A DNA stretch of 64,000 bases. It comes from Parabacteroides bouchesdurhonensis. GTDB taxonomy: Bacteria; Bacteroidota; Bacteroidia; Bacteroidales; Tannerellaceae. The position numbers and the translations under genes were made by a program. This document shows, piece after piece, positions 1 to 8,067 of the stretch (position 1 is the stretch's first letter; each line of letters opens with the position of its first letter). The notes under the pieces are model-generated. The model saw only the letters and a program-made list of their open reading frames with translations. It had not been told where the DNA came from and made no database searches. The stretch is from assembly GCF_900186615.1 (NCBI RefSeq), contig NZ_LT896588.1, forward strand, positions 1,398,473 through 1,462,472, written 5' to 3'.

Positions 1-61
1 GATACCCCAGATTGTTCCAGGTGGGGATAAGAATAGAGAATATATTACTGTCGTGAGCCAT
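1..61 (-). CDS. Family 2 glycosyltransferase, N-terminal fragment (runs off the left edge)
   Basis: Reading leftward from an ATG whose complement is at 59-61, the first 20 residues are MAHDSNIF followed by SILIPTWNNLGY. The hydrophobic strand followed by PTWNN is the classic start of GT-A fold family 2 glycosyltransferases (consensus VSVLIPTYNN), in which this strand begins the nucleotide-sugar-binding core. Only about 20 codons are inside the window, so donor, acceptor and length cannot be seen. A perfect Bacteroidetes -7 box (TATCTTTG on the minus strand, 96-103) lies about 35 bases upstream, which supports a transcription start and the chosen ATG. Family assignment rests on this one motif and is an inference from a short fragment. 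Confidence 0.6.
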   Translation of the reverse strand, partial: MAHDSNIFSILIPTWNNLGY

Positions 62-87
62 CGTGTGTTGGGTTATTGAATGTTGTT

Positions 88-303
88 CTACTGTGCAAAG
101 ATAGGTATTTTTTCGGTTTGAAGTCCAGGCGGATCATCTCCCAGTCGCTTGAACCACTGCACGTATTGCGACACCACGTAGTCCGCACCCGGCGTGTAGA
201 GCATCGGGATCACGAAGAGAACCGCCGATGCCGTCCACGTCCAGAAGAGCGTGCTCTCTTTCCGCAGGGCGGGATGGTTCAACCAGTGTGTCAGTTTGTT
301 CAT
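88..303 (-). CDS. Small hypothetical membrane protein (71 aa)
   Basis: The open frame extends further upstream, but the ATG at 303 (MNKLTHWLNHP...) is the natural start, because the upstream residues are low-quality and include no membrane or family signal. The protein has one clear hydrophobic segment at about residues 20-37 (FWTWTASAVLFVIPML) followed by an amphipathic, aromatic-rich stretch (YVVSQYVQWFKRL), so it is probably a single-pass inner-membrane protein. It lies about 60 bases downstream of the RNase H gene on the same strand and may be co-transcribed. I do not recognise a family. The last codons overlap the -7 box of the next gene, so the true 3' end or the reality of the gene is open to question. 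Confidence 0.5.
   Translation of the reverse strand: MNKLTHWLNHPALRKESTLFWTWTASAVLFVIPMLYTPGADYVVSQYVQWFKRLGDDPPGLQTEKIPIFAQ
96..103 (-). promoter_or_regulatory. Bacteroidetes -7 box upstream of the glycosyltransferase
   Basis: The minus strand reads TATCTTTG, matching the TAnnTTTG consensus. No convincing -33 TTTG is seen. It overlaps the 3' end of the small gene at 88-303. Confidence 0.45.
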
Positions 304-365
304 GTGATGTGTTTGTTGTTTTGATGTGTGTAACAGTAGTGTCACCCGTGAAGGGGCGGACGTAC

Positions 366-1001
366 CTACTTCCTGCCGAAGTCCGCGGGTATCTCGCCCC
401 ACTCGGAGGTTTCCCACTTAAGGATTGTGGTGGTGTAGGTGTTCGTGTTGAGCCACCGTTCGGCACGTTCTATCAGGTCGAAGATGGGGGCGTTGGCAGG
501 CTCGCGCTCCAGCAGCGTCTTGCACTTCTTCTTCTGCACCCACAGGATGGCGTTGCGGCTGTCCGAATAGATGGGCAGGCTGCTGCCGTTCTGCTTCAAG
601 AGGGCTAGACCGTGTACGATGGCCAGGAACTCGCCGATGTTGTTCGTCCCCCTCTTTAGCGGCCCTACGTGGAACACTTCTTGTCCGGTAGCGGTATAAA
701 CGCCCCGGTATTCCATGTCACCCGGATTGCCGCTGCAGGCAGCATCTACCGCCAGGCTCTCGTTGAGGGGCTTGCCTACGGGCTGCCGGGGTTGCAGGCT
801 CTTGGCGGCTTTGGCCGAGGAGGAGGCTCTCAGGTAGTGCTCATAGCCCTTCTGATAGGCCACGATGGCTTCTTCTTCGGTCTCGAACGACTTGTACTTG
901 GCGCCTTCCTGTCCGTCCACCTGCGCTTTGCAGTCCGCCCAATTGTCGTAGATGCCCGGTGTAGCGCCTTTCCATACCACGTAGTGTTTCTTCTGTGCCA
1001 T
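366..1001 (-). CDS. rnhA: Ribonuclease H1 with N-terminal viroplasmin (hybrid-binding) domain
   Basis: RNase H1 cuts the RNA strand of RNA-DNA hybrids in the cytoplasm, removing R-loops and primers. Residues 1-50 form the caulimovirus-viroplasmin-like hybrid-binding domain (KKHYVVWKGATPGIY, then KSFETEEEAIVAY). After a basic linker, the catalytic domain starts near residue 80 with the first acidic residue in LAVDAACSGNPG, followed by the Glu in NNIGEFLAI, the Asp in IYSDSRNA and a C-terminal Asp in IPADFGR. All four catalytic acids therefore appear present. The frame is open upstream, but the ATG at 1001 (MAQKKHYVVW) is chosen because the domain starts there and a TACCTTTG box at 1021-1028 sits immediately upstream. 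The length, 211 aa, is typical of Bacteroidales RNase HI with this architecture. Confidence 0.92.
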   Translation of the reverse strand: MAQKKHYVVWKGATPGIYDNWADCKAQVDGQEGAKYKSFETEEEAIVAYQKGYEHYLRASSSAKAAKSLQPRQPVGKPLNESLAVDAACSGNPGDMEYRGVYTATGQEVFHVGPLKRGTNNIGEFLAIVHGLALLKQNGSSLPIYSDSRNAILWVQKKKCKTLLEREPANAPIFDLIERAERWLNTNTYTTTILKWETSEWGEIPADFGRK

Positions 1002-1020
1002 GCTGTGCTTTCTTTTGCTG

Positions 1021-1028
1021 CAAAGGTA
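1021..1028 (-). promoter_or_regulatory. -7 box of rnhA
   Basis: The minus strand reads TACCTTTG (TAnnTTTG consensus), about 20 bases before the rnhA start codon. This rules out the longer upstream start. Confidence 0.55.
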
Positions 1029-1055
1029 GTATAATTTCCAACATGGCGGGCTCAT

Positions 1056-1157
1056 GGCACGCAGATGACACAGATCGGACAGATTTACGCAGATATTATT
1101 ATTGAAGAAAATAGATAATCTGTGTTCATCTGCGCCTGTCTGTGTCATCTGTGTGCC
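1056..1157. repeat. Imperfect 100-bp palindrome of CAGAT-rich repeats
   Basis: The left arm (1056-1094) carries CAGAT at about 9-10 bp spacing (1062, 1071, 1080, 1090). The right arm (about 1120-1157) is an imperfect reverse complement carrying ATCTG motifs. The outermost bases are GGCAC on the left and GTGCC on the right. It lies upstream of rnhA and downstream of the C1 peptidase gene. Similar CACAGAT-type repeats occur in intergenic DNA of Bacteroidetes. No protein-coding content is visible. Confidence 0.7.
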
Positions 1158-1221
1158 TACTGTACGGTGCGGAGTGTGTCACTAGTACAGTGCGCTGCCG
1201 CAGGCATTGTGGGAGCTGGGC

Positions 1222-2391
1222 TTACAGGCCTAGCTTCTGCTTGATGTCTTGGGGGATGGCGTCTTTGTGCACCATGATGTAGATGGTCTTGGCGCGTACA
1301 AAGCTGTCGGACATGTTGAGGTAGCCGCCAAAGGCGTTGCGGTCTGTCCCCCATGAGTTCTTGGTGATGTAGTAGCGGGTGCCGTTCTGGTCGTTGGCCA
1401 GGCCGGTGATGTGCATCAGGTGGTCGTCGGTGGTAACGAACGATTCGAAGCCTTGCTGGCGCACTTCGGGGGTGACGCGTACCTCGGGGTAGGGGTGCTC
1501 AAACTTGTAGACTTCTTCCAGGCGTTCGTTGGCGTCCATCTTCTCGAAGCGAGCGCGGTCGGTGGTGGAGTAGTCTTCTACCTTGGTTACTTCGGGGTTG
1601 ATGGCTACGCCGTTCTTGAAGGAGAAGCCTTTTTCGCTCACGTCGCCGTCCCAGCAGACGGTGTAGCCGTTGGCCAGGGCGTGGTCTATGGTCTCCATCA
1701 TTTCATCCAGCGGGAGGTTGTACATCAGCTCGTGCTCCCAGTTGTCGGGCACTTCTACGTCGCACTTCCGGTAGTAGGGGTGATGGGTGAAGCTGGTCAG
1801 TTCCACGTAATCGTCCATGTCCAGTCCCAGCGAGGCGGCAAAGGTCTGCGGTGTGTATTCCTTGCCCTGGTAGGTGAACCGCTCGGGCAGCTTACCCAGG
1901 TAGGTGTCGAACAGGTTGTCTATCAGCTTGTAGTACTCCGGACTGCGTTGGCGTTGCTTTACGGCTACGTCGGCAATGGCGCGGAGGTACTTGGTGAGCT
2001 CGCCGTGGTTGTGGCGGTCGGAGTTGTAGTTGATGCCTGTGTAGACTTCTTCGGGTACTACGCCTACCTGGCAGAAGGCGTGTTTGTAGGTGTGCGACAG
2101 GCTTCCTTGGCTGATGTTGCCTTGCCCCTGGCGGAGGTAGTTGTCTTGCAGCTGGTTTATGTACTTCTGGCGTACGATGAACATTTCGGAGAGGTCGTAC
2201 GTGCCTTTTCCCATCCGGAGCAGTTCGGATTCCATGAAGGAGGTGGTGGCGAAGCACCAGCAGGTTCCGGTGGATGCCTGGTTCTTTACGGGGGTGGCGG
2301 GCAACCGTACTGTTTCGGTAAAGCGGTAGCCTTGTGCTTGTGCTCCGCAGGCTATGAGCGAGAGGGCGCACGAGAGGAGGAGTGTTTTCAT
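1222..2391 (-). CDS. Secreted C1-family (papain-like, PepC/bleomycin-hydrolase type) cysteine peptidase
   Basis: This is a probable exported aminopeptidase-type cysteine protease. Residues 1-20 are a signal peptide ending in GAQAQ. The oxyanion Gln (Q38) and nucleophile Cys (C44) sit in the motif NQASTGTCWCFATTS. The catalytic His lies in DDHLMHITGLAND and the Asn in YITKNSWGTD, so the C1B triad is complete. At 389 aa it is shorter than cytoplasmic PepC (about 440-450 aa) and, unlike PepC, carries an export signal, so it probably degrades peptides in the periplasm or at the surface. It follows the C69 dipeptidase gene by 47 bases on the same strand, suggesting one transcript for peptide breakdown. 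A 333-residue antisense frame over it is a shadow. Confidence 0.88.
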   Translation of the reverse strand: MKTLLLSCALSLIACGAQAQGYRFTETVRLPATPVKNQASTGTCWCFATTSFMESELLRMGKGTYDLSEMFIVRQKYINQLQDNYLRQGQGNISQGSLSHTYKHAFCQVGVVPEEVYTGINYNSDRHNHGELTKYLRAIADVAVKQRQRSPEYYKLIDNLFDTYLGKLPERFTYQGKEYTPQTFAASLGLDMDDYVELTSFTHHPYYRKCDVEVPDNWEHELMYNLPLDEMMETIDHALANGYTVCWDGDVSEKGFSFKNGVAINPEVTKVEDYSTTDRARFEKMDANERLEEVYKFEHPYPEVRVTPEVRQQGFESFVTTDDHLMHITGLANDQNGTRYYITKNSWGTDRNAFGGYLNMSDSFVRAKTIYIMVHKDAIPQDIKQKLGL

Positions 2392-2438
2392 GGTGTGATG
2401 TATGATTTATGATTGATAATTACGGGATGTGTGGCGGG

Positions 2439-4052
2439 CTAGAAGCCTCGTGCGAATGTCTTCCAGAACTCGTCGGCCAGGTTCTGCCAGTGTTGCATGG
2501 CCGAGCCGGCAAAGTCGGCGGTGTATCCGGTCAGGAAGGCGTTGGCGGCGGCATCGCCTTTCTCGGTGCGCAGTGCCTGGTAGCGGCTTTCTACGAAGGG
2601 CATTTCTGCCTGTCCTTTCTCTTCAAAGTGGGATATGCCGTCGTTGATGTATCCTTTGGTCATTCCCCAGCGTACGGTGGCCAGCTTGTTGGCTTCGCGG
2701 AATTTCCAGATGGCCGCGTCGGTGCGGTGGCGGTGTTGTCCGCAGATGTTGAAGGGTTCGGGCAGCCGGGTTGTTCCGCAGAAGATGGGGATGCGTGGGC
2801 TTTGGCCGGGGTTATCCAGTGCCATCCATACTACGCCGCCTACGGCATCGGGCAGCCAGCTCCTGAGCTGTATCACGGTGGAGTAGGCGCACTGCGGCAC
2901 GGCTACCAGGCGGTTGCGGGTTACGGTGCCGGGCTTGATGCCGTTCAGCATATTCATCATATCCAACGACATCCAGGGGTTGGCCGACTGGCTGATGATG
3001 GTGTCGGTGGTGTTCGTATCCTTGTTCTTTACGGCTACTTTCAGGTTGCGGGTGACGTCCCACTCGGTTCCTTCGTAGGTCTGGCGCAGCAGGGCCATCA
3101 CGTCGGTAATGGCTACGGGCTTGTCCGGCTTTACGCTGATGGGCAGTTCTTCCGCATCGTAGGAGAGTTTGAGTGAGGGGGCGAGCGCGTTCAGTATGAA
3201 GTATTCGCGCAGGCTGAACGACTTGGGTTCGCCAAAGTAGTTGCCGCCGGCGTAGGCTTTCCAGAACTTGAAGGGCTCTTTGCCGTCCCAGTAGCCTAGC
3301 TTGCGGGCTACGTCGAACACGTTGGCCGAGGCCATGCAGTTGTCTTTGTCTTTTACATCTAACGTAGATATGCGGGGGATGTTGGCCGATACGCCTACAT
3401 GGTCGTCGGGTATGCGGATGGCTGCCCATACGCCTCCTACTTTGTCCGGCCCTTCTCCAAAGACTTCGAAGTGCCATACTTCGTTGGGGTCGGCAATGGT
3501 GAGGCATTCGCCGGAGTCGCCGTATCCGTACCGGGCAATGAGTTCTCCCATCAGGCGGATGGCTTGGCGGGCGGTGGTGCAGCGTTGAAGGGCTATCTTT
3601 TCCAGTTCTTCAATGACGAACAGTCCTTTGGGATTCTCCAGCTCTTTGCGTCCGGTGATGGTGGTTTCGCCTATGCCCAGTTGCTTTTCGTTCAGGCAGG
3701 GGTAGGCGGTGTTGAGGTATTGATAGGTGGAACGGGCTTGGGGGATAGTTCCTTTGTACTCCAGGCGGCTCTGGTCGTCGGCAAACTCGGTGTGCATCCG
3801 TCCGGTGCAGATGGCCAGGGTGGTGTCGCGGTCGTAGGTAGCTGCCGGTACTATGGTCATCCAGCTCCGGTAATTGCCGTCGCAGGTGTGGCTGGTTATG
3901 ACCGAGCCGTCGGCGGAGGCTTTCTTGCCTACCATGATGCTGGTGCAGCTTTCGGGTGAATTGACGGGTTGTGAGTATTCGATATCCTGCGCAATAACGG
4001 GGTTGCCACAGGTCAATAGCATGAGGAGTACGAGGTTAACTGTCTTATTCAT
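2439..4052 (-). CDS. Secreted C69-family dipeptidase (Ntn-hydrolase fold)
   Basis: C69 peptidases (PepD family) hydrolyse dipeptides using an N-terminal nucleophile Cys exposed by autocatalytic removal of a propeptide. Here a signal peptide (about residues 1-21, ending VIAQ) precedes a short propeptide, and Cys36 in SPESCTSIMVGKKAS is the expected nucleophile. It is followed by the family's typical GSVITSHTCDGN segment. The length, 537 aa, is normal for Bacteroidales C69 proteins. The gene is the upstream member of a two-gene minus-strand set with the C1 peptidase. A near-consensus -7 box (TATCTTTA, minus strand, about 4079-4086) lies about 30 bases before the ATG. Substrate preference cannot be read from the sequence. 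Confidence 0.9.
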   Translation of the reverse strand: MNKTVNLVLLMLLTCGNPVIAQDIEYSQPVNSPESCTSIMVGKKASADGSVITSHTCDGNYRSWMTIVPAATYDRDTTLAICTGRMHTEFADDQSRLEYKGTIPQARSTYQYLNTAYPCLNEKQLGIGETTITGRKELENPKGLFVIEELEKIALQRCTTARQAIRLMGELIARYGYGDSGECLTIADPNEVWHFEVFGEGPDKVGGVWAAIRIPDDHVGVSANIPRISTLDVKDKDNCMASANVFDVARKLGYWDGKEPFKFWKAYAGGNYFGEPKSFSLREYFILNALAPSLKLSYDAEELPISVKPDKPVAITDVMALLRQTYEGTEWDVTRNLKVAVKNKDTNTTDTIISQSANPWMSLDMMNMLNGIKPGTVTRNRLVAVPQCAYSTVIQLRSWLPDAVGGVVWMALDNPGQSPRIPIFCGTTRLPEPFNICGQHRHRTDAAIWKFREANKLATVRWGMTKGYINDGISHFEEKGQAEMPFVESRYQALRTEKGDAAANAFLTGYTADFAGSAMQHWQNLADEFWKTFARGF

Positions 4053-4085
4053 TTTATCATGTGTTTAGGAATAGTGCGTAAAGAT

Positions 4086-4119
4086 ATAAAAAAAGCGGTA
4101 TCTGTAAAGAATACCGCTT
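4086..4119 (-). terminator. Rho-independent terminator of the helicase gene
   Basis: AGCGGTAT (4094-4101) pairs with ATACCGCT (4111-4118). In the minus direction the stem is followed by a run of T residues. It lies just 3' of the DEAD-box gene and also overlaps the C69 promoter region. Confidence 0.75.
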
Positions 4120-4126
4120 GGCTGTT

Positions 4127-5932
4127 TTATCTGTTGAATCGTTTCTTGCGTGAATCGCGCTCGGAGGAGCTTCTTCTCCAGGGCTTGTCTGAGCTGCTGC
4201 GACTTTTGCGTTCACCGCTTCCAAAGTCTTTGCCGTCTCGCTTGCCTCTAAAGCTGCCTCCGCGGTCGCTTCTGCTTCCGCTTCGTCCTTTGCCTCGGTC
4301 GCCTTTCTGGGCTTGGGCCGGTTCTACGGATATGCGGCGTCCGTCTACTTCAAAGCCGTTCATGCTGTCCATCACGCGCTTGGCTTCTTTCTCTTCTACT
4401 TCGAAGAATGAGAAGTTCTCGCGGAGGTCTATCCTTCCGATACGGACTTTGCCCGGAACGCATTTGTTTACCAGCTCTATCAGTTGGTTGGCGAAGAGGC
4501 CGTCGGCTTTACCGAAGTTCAGGAAGAAGCGTGAATAGCCTTCTTCGGAGTCGTGTCCGAACCGGCTGCCGCGTTCTTTCCGTTCTCCACGGCTCGAGCG
4601 TTCGTCTACCAGTTCTATCTCGTCGGCATCTTTGTAGTAGTCTATCATACGGTTGAACTCCATCGAAACGACGCGTTTGATGATGTCTTCCTTGTCCAGC
4701 CATTCCAGCTTGCGGAAGATGGAGGGCATGAGTGATTCTATTTCTTCTTCGTTTACCTTTACTTTCTCTATCTGGTCTACCAGGTTGAACAGTTGCTTTT
4801 CGCAGATGGCATGGCCGCTGGGCATTTCTCCCTTTTCGAACTTCTTGTTCAAGATGCGTTCTATCTCACGTATTTTGCCTTTCTCTTTCACATGGCAGAT
4901 GGCGATGGAGATACCTGTTTTGCCGGCACGTCCGGTACGTCCGCTTCGGTGTGTGTAGGATTCAATTTCGTCGGGCAGCCCGTAGTTGATTACGTGTGTC
5001 AGGTCGTCTACATCCAGGCCTCTGGCGGCTACGTCTGTGGCAACCAGCAGTTGTATGTTCTTTACGCGGAACTTCTGCATTACGTAGTCACGTTGTGCCT
5101 GGCTTAATTCCCCGTGTAATGAGTCGGCATTATAACCGTCTTGGATTAACTTGTCGGCAATCTCCTGTGTTTCTTTACGGGTACGGCAGAAGATGATGCC
5201 GTATATGTTGGGGTAGAAGTCTGCAATACGTTTCAGCGCCAGGTATTTGTCCCGTGCATGAACCATGTAATAGATATGCTTGATGTTCTTGTTGCCTTCG
5301 TTCTTCCGCCCAATCACGATCTCTTTCGGGTTGTTCATGTATTTCTTCGTGATGCCGGCAATGCCCTGCGGCATGGTGGCAGAGAAGAGCAACATGTTAC
5401 GTGAGGCGGGTACTTCTGCAAGGATGGCGTTGATGCTGTCGGTAAAGCCCATGTTCAGCATCTCGTCCGCTTCGTCCAGTATAACGTTCTTTACCAGGCT
5501 GAGGTCTACGGTCTTCCTGTTCATCAAGTCCAATAGACGTCCCGGAGTGGCAACAACTACGTGTACGCCTCTTTTAAGCGTCTTTATCTGGCTTTCGATG
5601 CTGGATCCACCGTATACAGGCAATACCTTTAAGTTGTCGATATATTTGGAATAATCGTTTAAATCGTCAGCTATCTGTAAGCAAAGCTCTCTGGTAGGAC
5701 ATAAAATAAGAGCTTGAGGCTGATATGTATGAACGTCAATTTTCTGCAATATCGGCAATCCGAATGCAGCCGTTTTACCTGTTCCTGTTTGTGCAAGTGC
5801 AATTACGTCGTTATCTTCTCCCAGTAAGAAAGGAATCACTTCCTCTTGTACGGGCATGGGCGATTCATAGCCCATTTCCTGGATTGCCTTTAGTATTGGT
5901 GCGGCAACTCCTAATTCTTCAAATGTTTTCAA
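4127..5932 (-). CDS. deaD: DEAD-box RNA helicase with DbpA-type RNA-binding domain
   Basis: This is an ATP-dependent RNA helicase, probably acting in ribosome assembly and mRNA turnover, particularly in the cold. Visible motifs are Walker A AQTGTGKT (47-54), PTRELCLQIA, DEAD (153-156), SAT and HRSGRTGRAG, giving two complete RecA-like lobes to about residue 370. A DbpA-like RNA-binding (RRM-fold) domain lies at about 470-545 (SRFFLNFGKADGL... FSFFEVEEKEA). The last 50 or so residues are an Arg/Gly/Ser-rich basic tail (GRSGSRSDRGGSF), which would bind RNA non-specifically. The overall plan matches DeaD/CsdA. A perfect TACCTTTG box (5973-5980) lies 41 bases upstream and a terminator follows. 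Confidence 0.95.
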   Translation of the reverse strand: MKTFEELGVAAPILKAIQEMGYESPMPVQEEVIPFLLGEDNDVIALAQTGTGKTAAFGLPILQKIDVHTYQPQALILCPTRELCLQIADDLNDYSKYIDNLKVLPVYGGSSIESQIKTLKRGVHVVVATPGRLLDLMNRKTVDLSLVKNVILDEADEMLNMGFTDSINAILAEVPASRNMLLFSATMPQGIAGITKKYMNNPKEIVIGRKNEGNKNIKHIYYMVHARDKYLALKRIADFYPNIYGIIFCRTRKETQEIADKLIQDGYNADSLHGELSQAQRDYVMQKFRVKNIQLLVATDVAARGLDVDDLTHVINYGLPDEIESYTHRSGRTGRAGKTGISIAICHVKEKGKIREIERILNKKFEKGEMPSGHAICEKQLFNLVDQIEKVKVNEEEIESLMPSIFRKLEWLDKEDIIKRVVSMEFNRMIDYYKDADEIELVDERSSRGERKERGSRFGHDSEEGYSRFFLNFGKADGLFANQLIELVNKCVPGKVRIGRIDLRENFSFFEVEEKEAKRVMDSMNGFEVDGRRISVEPAQAQKGDRGKGRSGSRSDRGGSFRGKRDGKDFGSGERKSRSSSDKPWRRSSSERDSRKKRFNR

Positions 5933-5972
5933 AATATGATATATGTATTGTATGTAATGACTTTAAAACGCG

Positions 5973-5980
5973 CAAAGGTA
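5973..5980 (-). promoter_or_regulatory. -7 box of deaD
   Basis: The minus strand reads TACCTTTG, a perfect TAnnTTTG match about 40 bases before the deaD ATG. Confidence 0.55.
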
Positions 5981-6001
5981 CGTAAATAATTCGGATACAT
6001 G

Positions 6002-7060
6002 CTAATAAAGCAATATATCTTTTATTTTATCACGTTTATTTTCTGTTATATTCAATCCTTTAGACAGGTATTTGTCTATAGAGCCGTATTCTTTGTTGAT
6101 TTTTTGGAGGGCAATATCCAAAAAGGATTCGTTGGCTGTGAGGATAACAGTTATGCTTTCCTGTGCATCCGAACTGAGGTCTTTAGCCAGATAGGCAAGA
6201 TGGCTGATGTTAATATAATCATTGGATGCAATATAATCTTGCTTTATTGTTTCCATCGGTACGCCTAAAGCGGCCAGTAGCATTGCTGCTAAAAATCCGG
6301 TACGGTCTTTCCCTAAAGAGCAGCTGAACAAAATAGGATAATTCTCTTTGTTCTCAAATAGTTCGAGTGCTTTGGCAAACTGCTCGCTGTTATCCGTTAC
6401 AAACTGCAAGTATTGATCCTGCATGTAAAGTAACGCGTCTCCTTTTCGCATCCGTCCTTCTGTAATACGTGCCGAAGCGTCTTTCATTCTCCCGGTGGAT
6501 ACGGGAATATGAACTATATTGGCATGGGGATATTTGATTGGTTCTTTTTTTATCTCTTCATCAGCCCGAAGGTCGATGATCGTTTTTATACCTAAGTTAT
6601 TTATACGGATAGTATCCCATTCCCCAAGAGAACCGAGTTGTCCGGACCGAAATACTTTACCCCATTTTGTCATATTTCCCTGACGGTTAAAGTATCCTCC
6701 CATATCCCGTAAGTTTTGTACACTGTCCGTGGGAACGGAACGGGCTCCTATTGTTTGGTAATATTTATCGTTGAAAGAGAGCCGGAAGTATTTGCGTGTT
6801 ATATTATCATTCGTTATATAGGTGGTTACGCCGTCTTTTATATTTGCATAGCCTGCCGGATTAGACATATTAAACTTTTCAGGATCGTCGGACACGTACA
6901 TTTTAAGCAGTCCTTCTATCTCTGGATCGGTCTCCCATTTAATTACATAATTGCCAATATCATCACGCAGGCAAATGGACCGAATCTCCGGTATACGGGA
7001 ATTGCATCCTATTAACATGCTTACACTGGCGAATAAAGAAATAAACCTACCTATCATCAT
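6002..7060 (-). CDS. Tyrosine-phosphatase-like lipoprotein (Y_phosphatase3 type)
   Basis: The protein is a predicted lipoprotein: a short signal with lipobox SMLIGC places the lipidated Cys at residue 19. After an N-terminal FN3-like region (about 25-105), the phosphatase domain shows the family landmarks NLRDMGGY (117-124), FRSGQL (about 138-142), IIDLR (161-165) and the P-loop CSLGKDR (C247 to R253, C-x5-R). The residue before the catalytic Cys is Ser (FSCSLGKDRTG) rather than the usual His. It should hydrolyse phosphotyrosine or another phosphomonoester outside the cytoplasm. It is monocistronic, with its own TATCTTTG box (7083-7090). Bacteroidales relatives are usually called tyrosine-protein phosphatase. 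Substrate is unknown. Confidence 0.85.
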   Translation of the reverse strand: MMIGRFISLFASVSMLIGCNSRIPEIRSICLRDDIGNYVIKWETDPEIEGLLKMYVSDDPEKFNMSNPAGYANIKDGVTTYITNDNITRKYFRLSFNDKYYQTIGARSVPTDSVQNLRDMGGYFNRQGNMTKWGKVFRSGQLGSLGEWDTIRINNLGIKTIIDLRADEEIKKEPIKYPHANIVHIPVSTGRMKDASARITEGRMRKGDALLYMQDQYLQFVTDNSEQFAKALELFENKENYPILFSCSLGKDRTGFLAAMLLAALGVPMETIKQDYIASNDYINISHLAYLAKDLSSDAQESITVILTANESFLDIALQKINKEYGSIDKYLSKGLNITENKRDKIKDILLY

Positions 7061-7082
7061 CGTATTTTATATACTTTACCTA

Positions 7083-7090
7083 CAAAGATA
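7083..7090 (-). promoter_or_regulatory. -7 box of the phosphatase gene
   Basis: The minus strand reads TATCTTTG, about 22 bases before the ATG at 7060. Confidence 0.5.
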
Positions 7091-7127
7091 ATAAAACTGA
7101 CTATTTTTCAATCGGAGTTAATGATAT

Positions 7128-8057
7128 TTAATATTGTTGGGAATAGGTAGTTGCGAATTCCTCAGAGATATAGTTGTTATAGCTTTTACATACTTCTGTT
7201 GCAAAATCTATCCCGCATTGTATAATCTTTCCCCAGGCTTCATCGCTTAATGCGGGAAGATCTTCATGGCGTACTTTATATTTAAGTAAACCATAAATAA
7301 TACCTGCATTAAAATTGTCTCCAGCTCCAATTGTACTTACAGGTTTGATTTCAGGAGTATTGAAATGCTTTGTTTGTGTATTTGTGTACAGGTTTACACC
7401 GTTTTCTCCATGTGTAGAGATAAAACGGTTGCAATAGAATTGAATATGTTCTTTATATATTTCTTTTGTGTCGTTTTTTCCATACAGATTCATGAAATCT
7501 TCATCCGACCCGCGTACAATGTCGGCATATTCCAAATTCTCGAGCACTGTTGGCATTAAACGTATGGCGTCATGCGCATGTGCTTTTCGGAAGTTCGGAT
7601 CATAGTAAATAATCGCTTTCTGTTCACGGGCGTAATTGAGGATTTCAAGCATTTTGTTTCTTAGTACAGGATTAAGGGCGTAGTAAGACCCGAAAATGAA
7701 TATGTCATCTTCATTAATATCAGGCAAGGGCATTTCCAACCGTTGTGCCGGATAGTCTTTGTAAAAGACATAATCCGCATTATTTTCTTCATCAAGGAAA
7801 GCTAAGGAAATAGGGCTTTTCCCGGATGGAAAGCAATCCACAAATTCAGTAGAGATATGGTTTTTCTCCATAAACGTTCGGATAATCTCGCCCACCCTGT
7901 CATTTCCCAGTTCGCTGACGAAAGAGACAGGTACGCCAAGACGCCCTAAAGATACCAGCCCGTTAAAGACAGATCCGCCCGGTACGGCGGTATGGGGTTG
8001 CTCGTCCTTAAATATAATGTCAAGGATTGTTTCTCCTATACCAAATACTTTTCTCAT
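7128..8057 (-). CDS. PfkB-family carbohydrate kinase (fructokinase-like)
   Basis: PfkB kinases phosphorylate sugars using ATP in the cytoplasm. The N-terminal GIGETILDII and the substrate-side motif PGGSVFNGLVSLGRLG are present. The C-terminal PfkB signature containing the catalytic base is TIGAGDNFNAGIIYG (Asp in GAGD), and SPISLAFLDEENNADYVFYKD resembles the fructokinase lid. The length, 309 aa, is standard. It lies 10 bases downstream of the KdsD-like isomerase on the same strand, so the two are almost certainly co-transcribed. The pairing hints at a shared sugar-phosphate pool, but the exact sugar (fructose, ribose, or another) cannot be settled by reading. Confidence 0.88.
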   Translation of the reverse strand: MRKVFGIGETILDIIFKDEQPHTAVPGGSVFNGLVSLGRLGVPVSFVSELGNDRVGEIIRTFMEKNHISTEFVDCFPSGKSPISLAFLDEENNADYVFYKDYPAQRLEMPLPDINEDDIFIFGSYYALNPVLRNKMLEILNYAREQKAIIYYDPNFRKAHAHDAIRLMPTVLENLEYADIVRGSDEDFMNLYGKNDTKEIYKEHIQFYCNRFISTHGENGVNLYTNTQTKHFNTPEIKPVSTIGAGDNFNAGIIYGLLKYKVRHEDLPALSDEAWGKIIQCGIDFATEVCKSYNNYISEEFATTYSQQY

Positions 8058-8067
8058 TGGATGCTTG

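Noticed and set aside
1411..2412. 333-codon plus-strand open frame over the C1 peptidase
   Set aside because: It is exactly antisense to a gene with complete catalytic motifs and a signal peptide; its residues are low-complexity Gly/Val/Leu without a family signal. GC-biased codons of the true gene explain it.
2409..3176. 255-codon plus-strand open frame over the C69 dipeptidase
   Set aside because: Antisense shadow of a well-supported gene, caused by the same codon bias.
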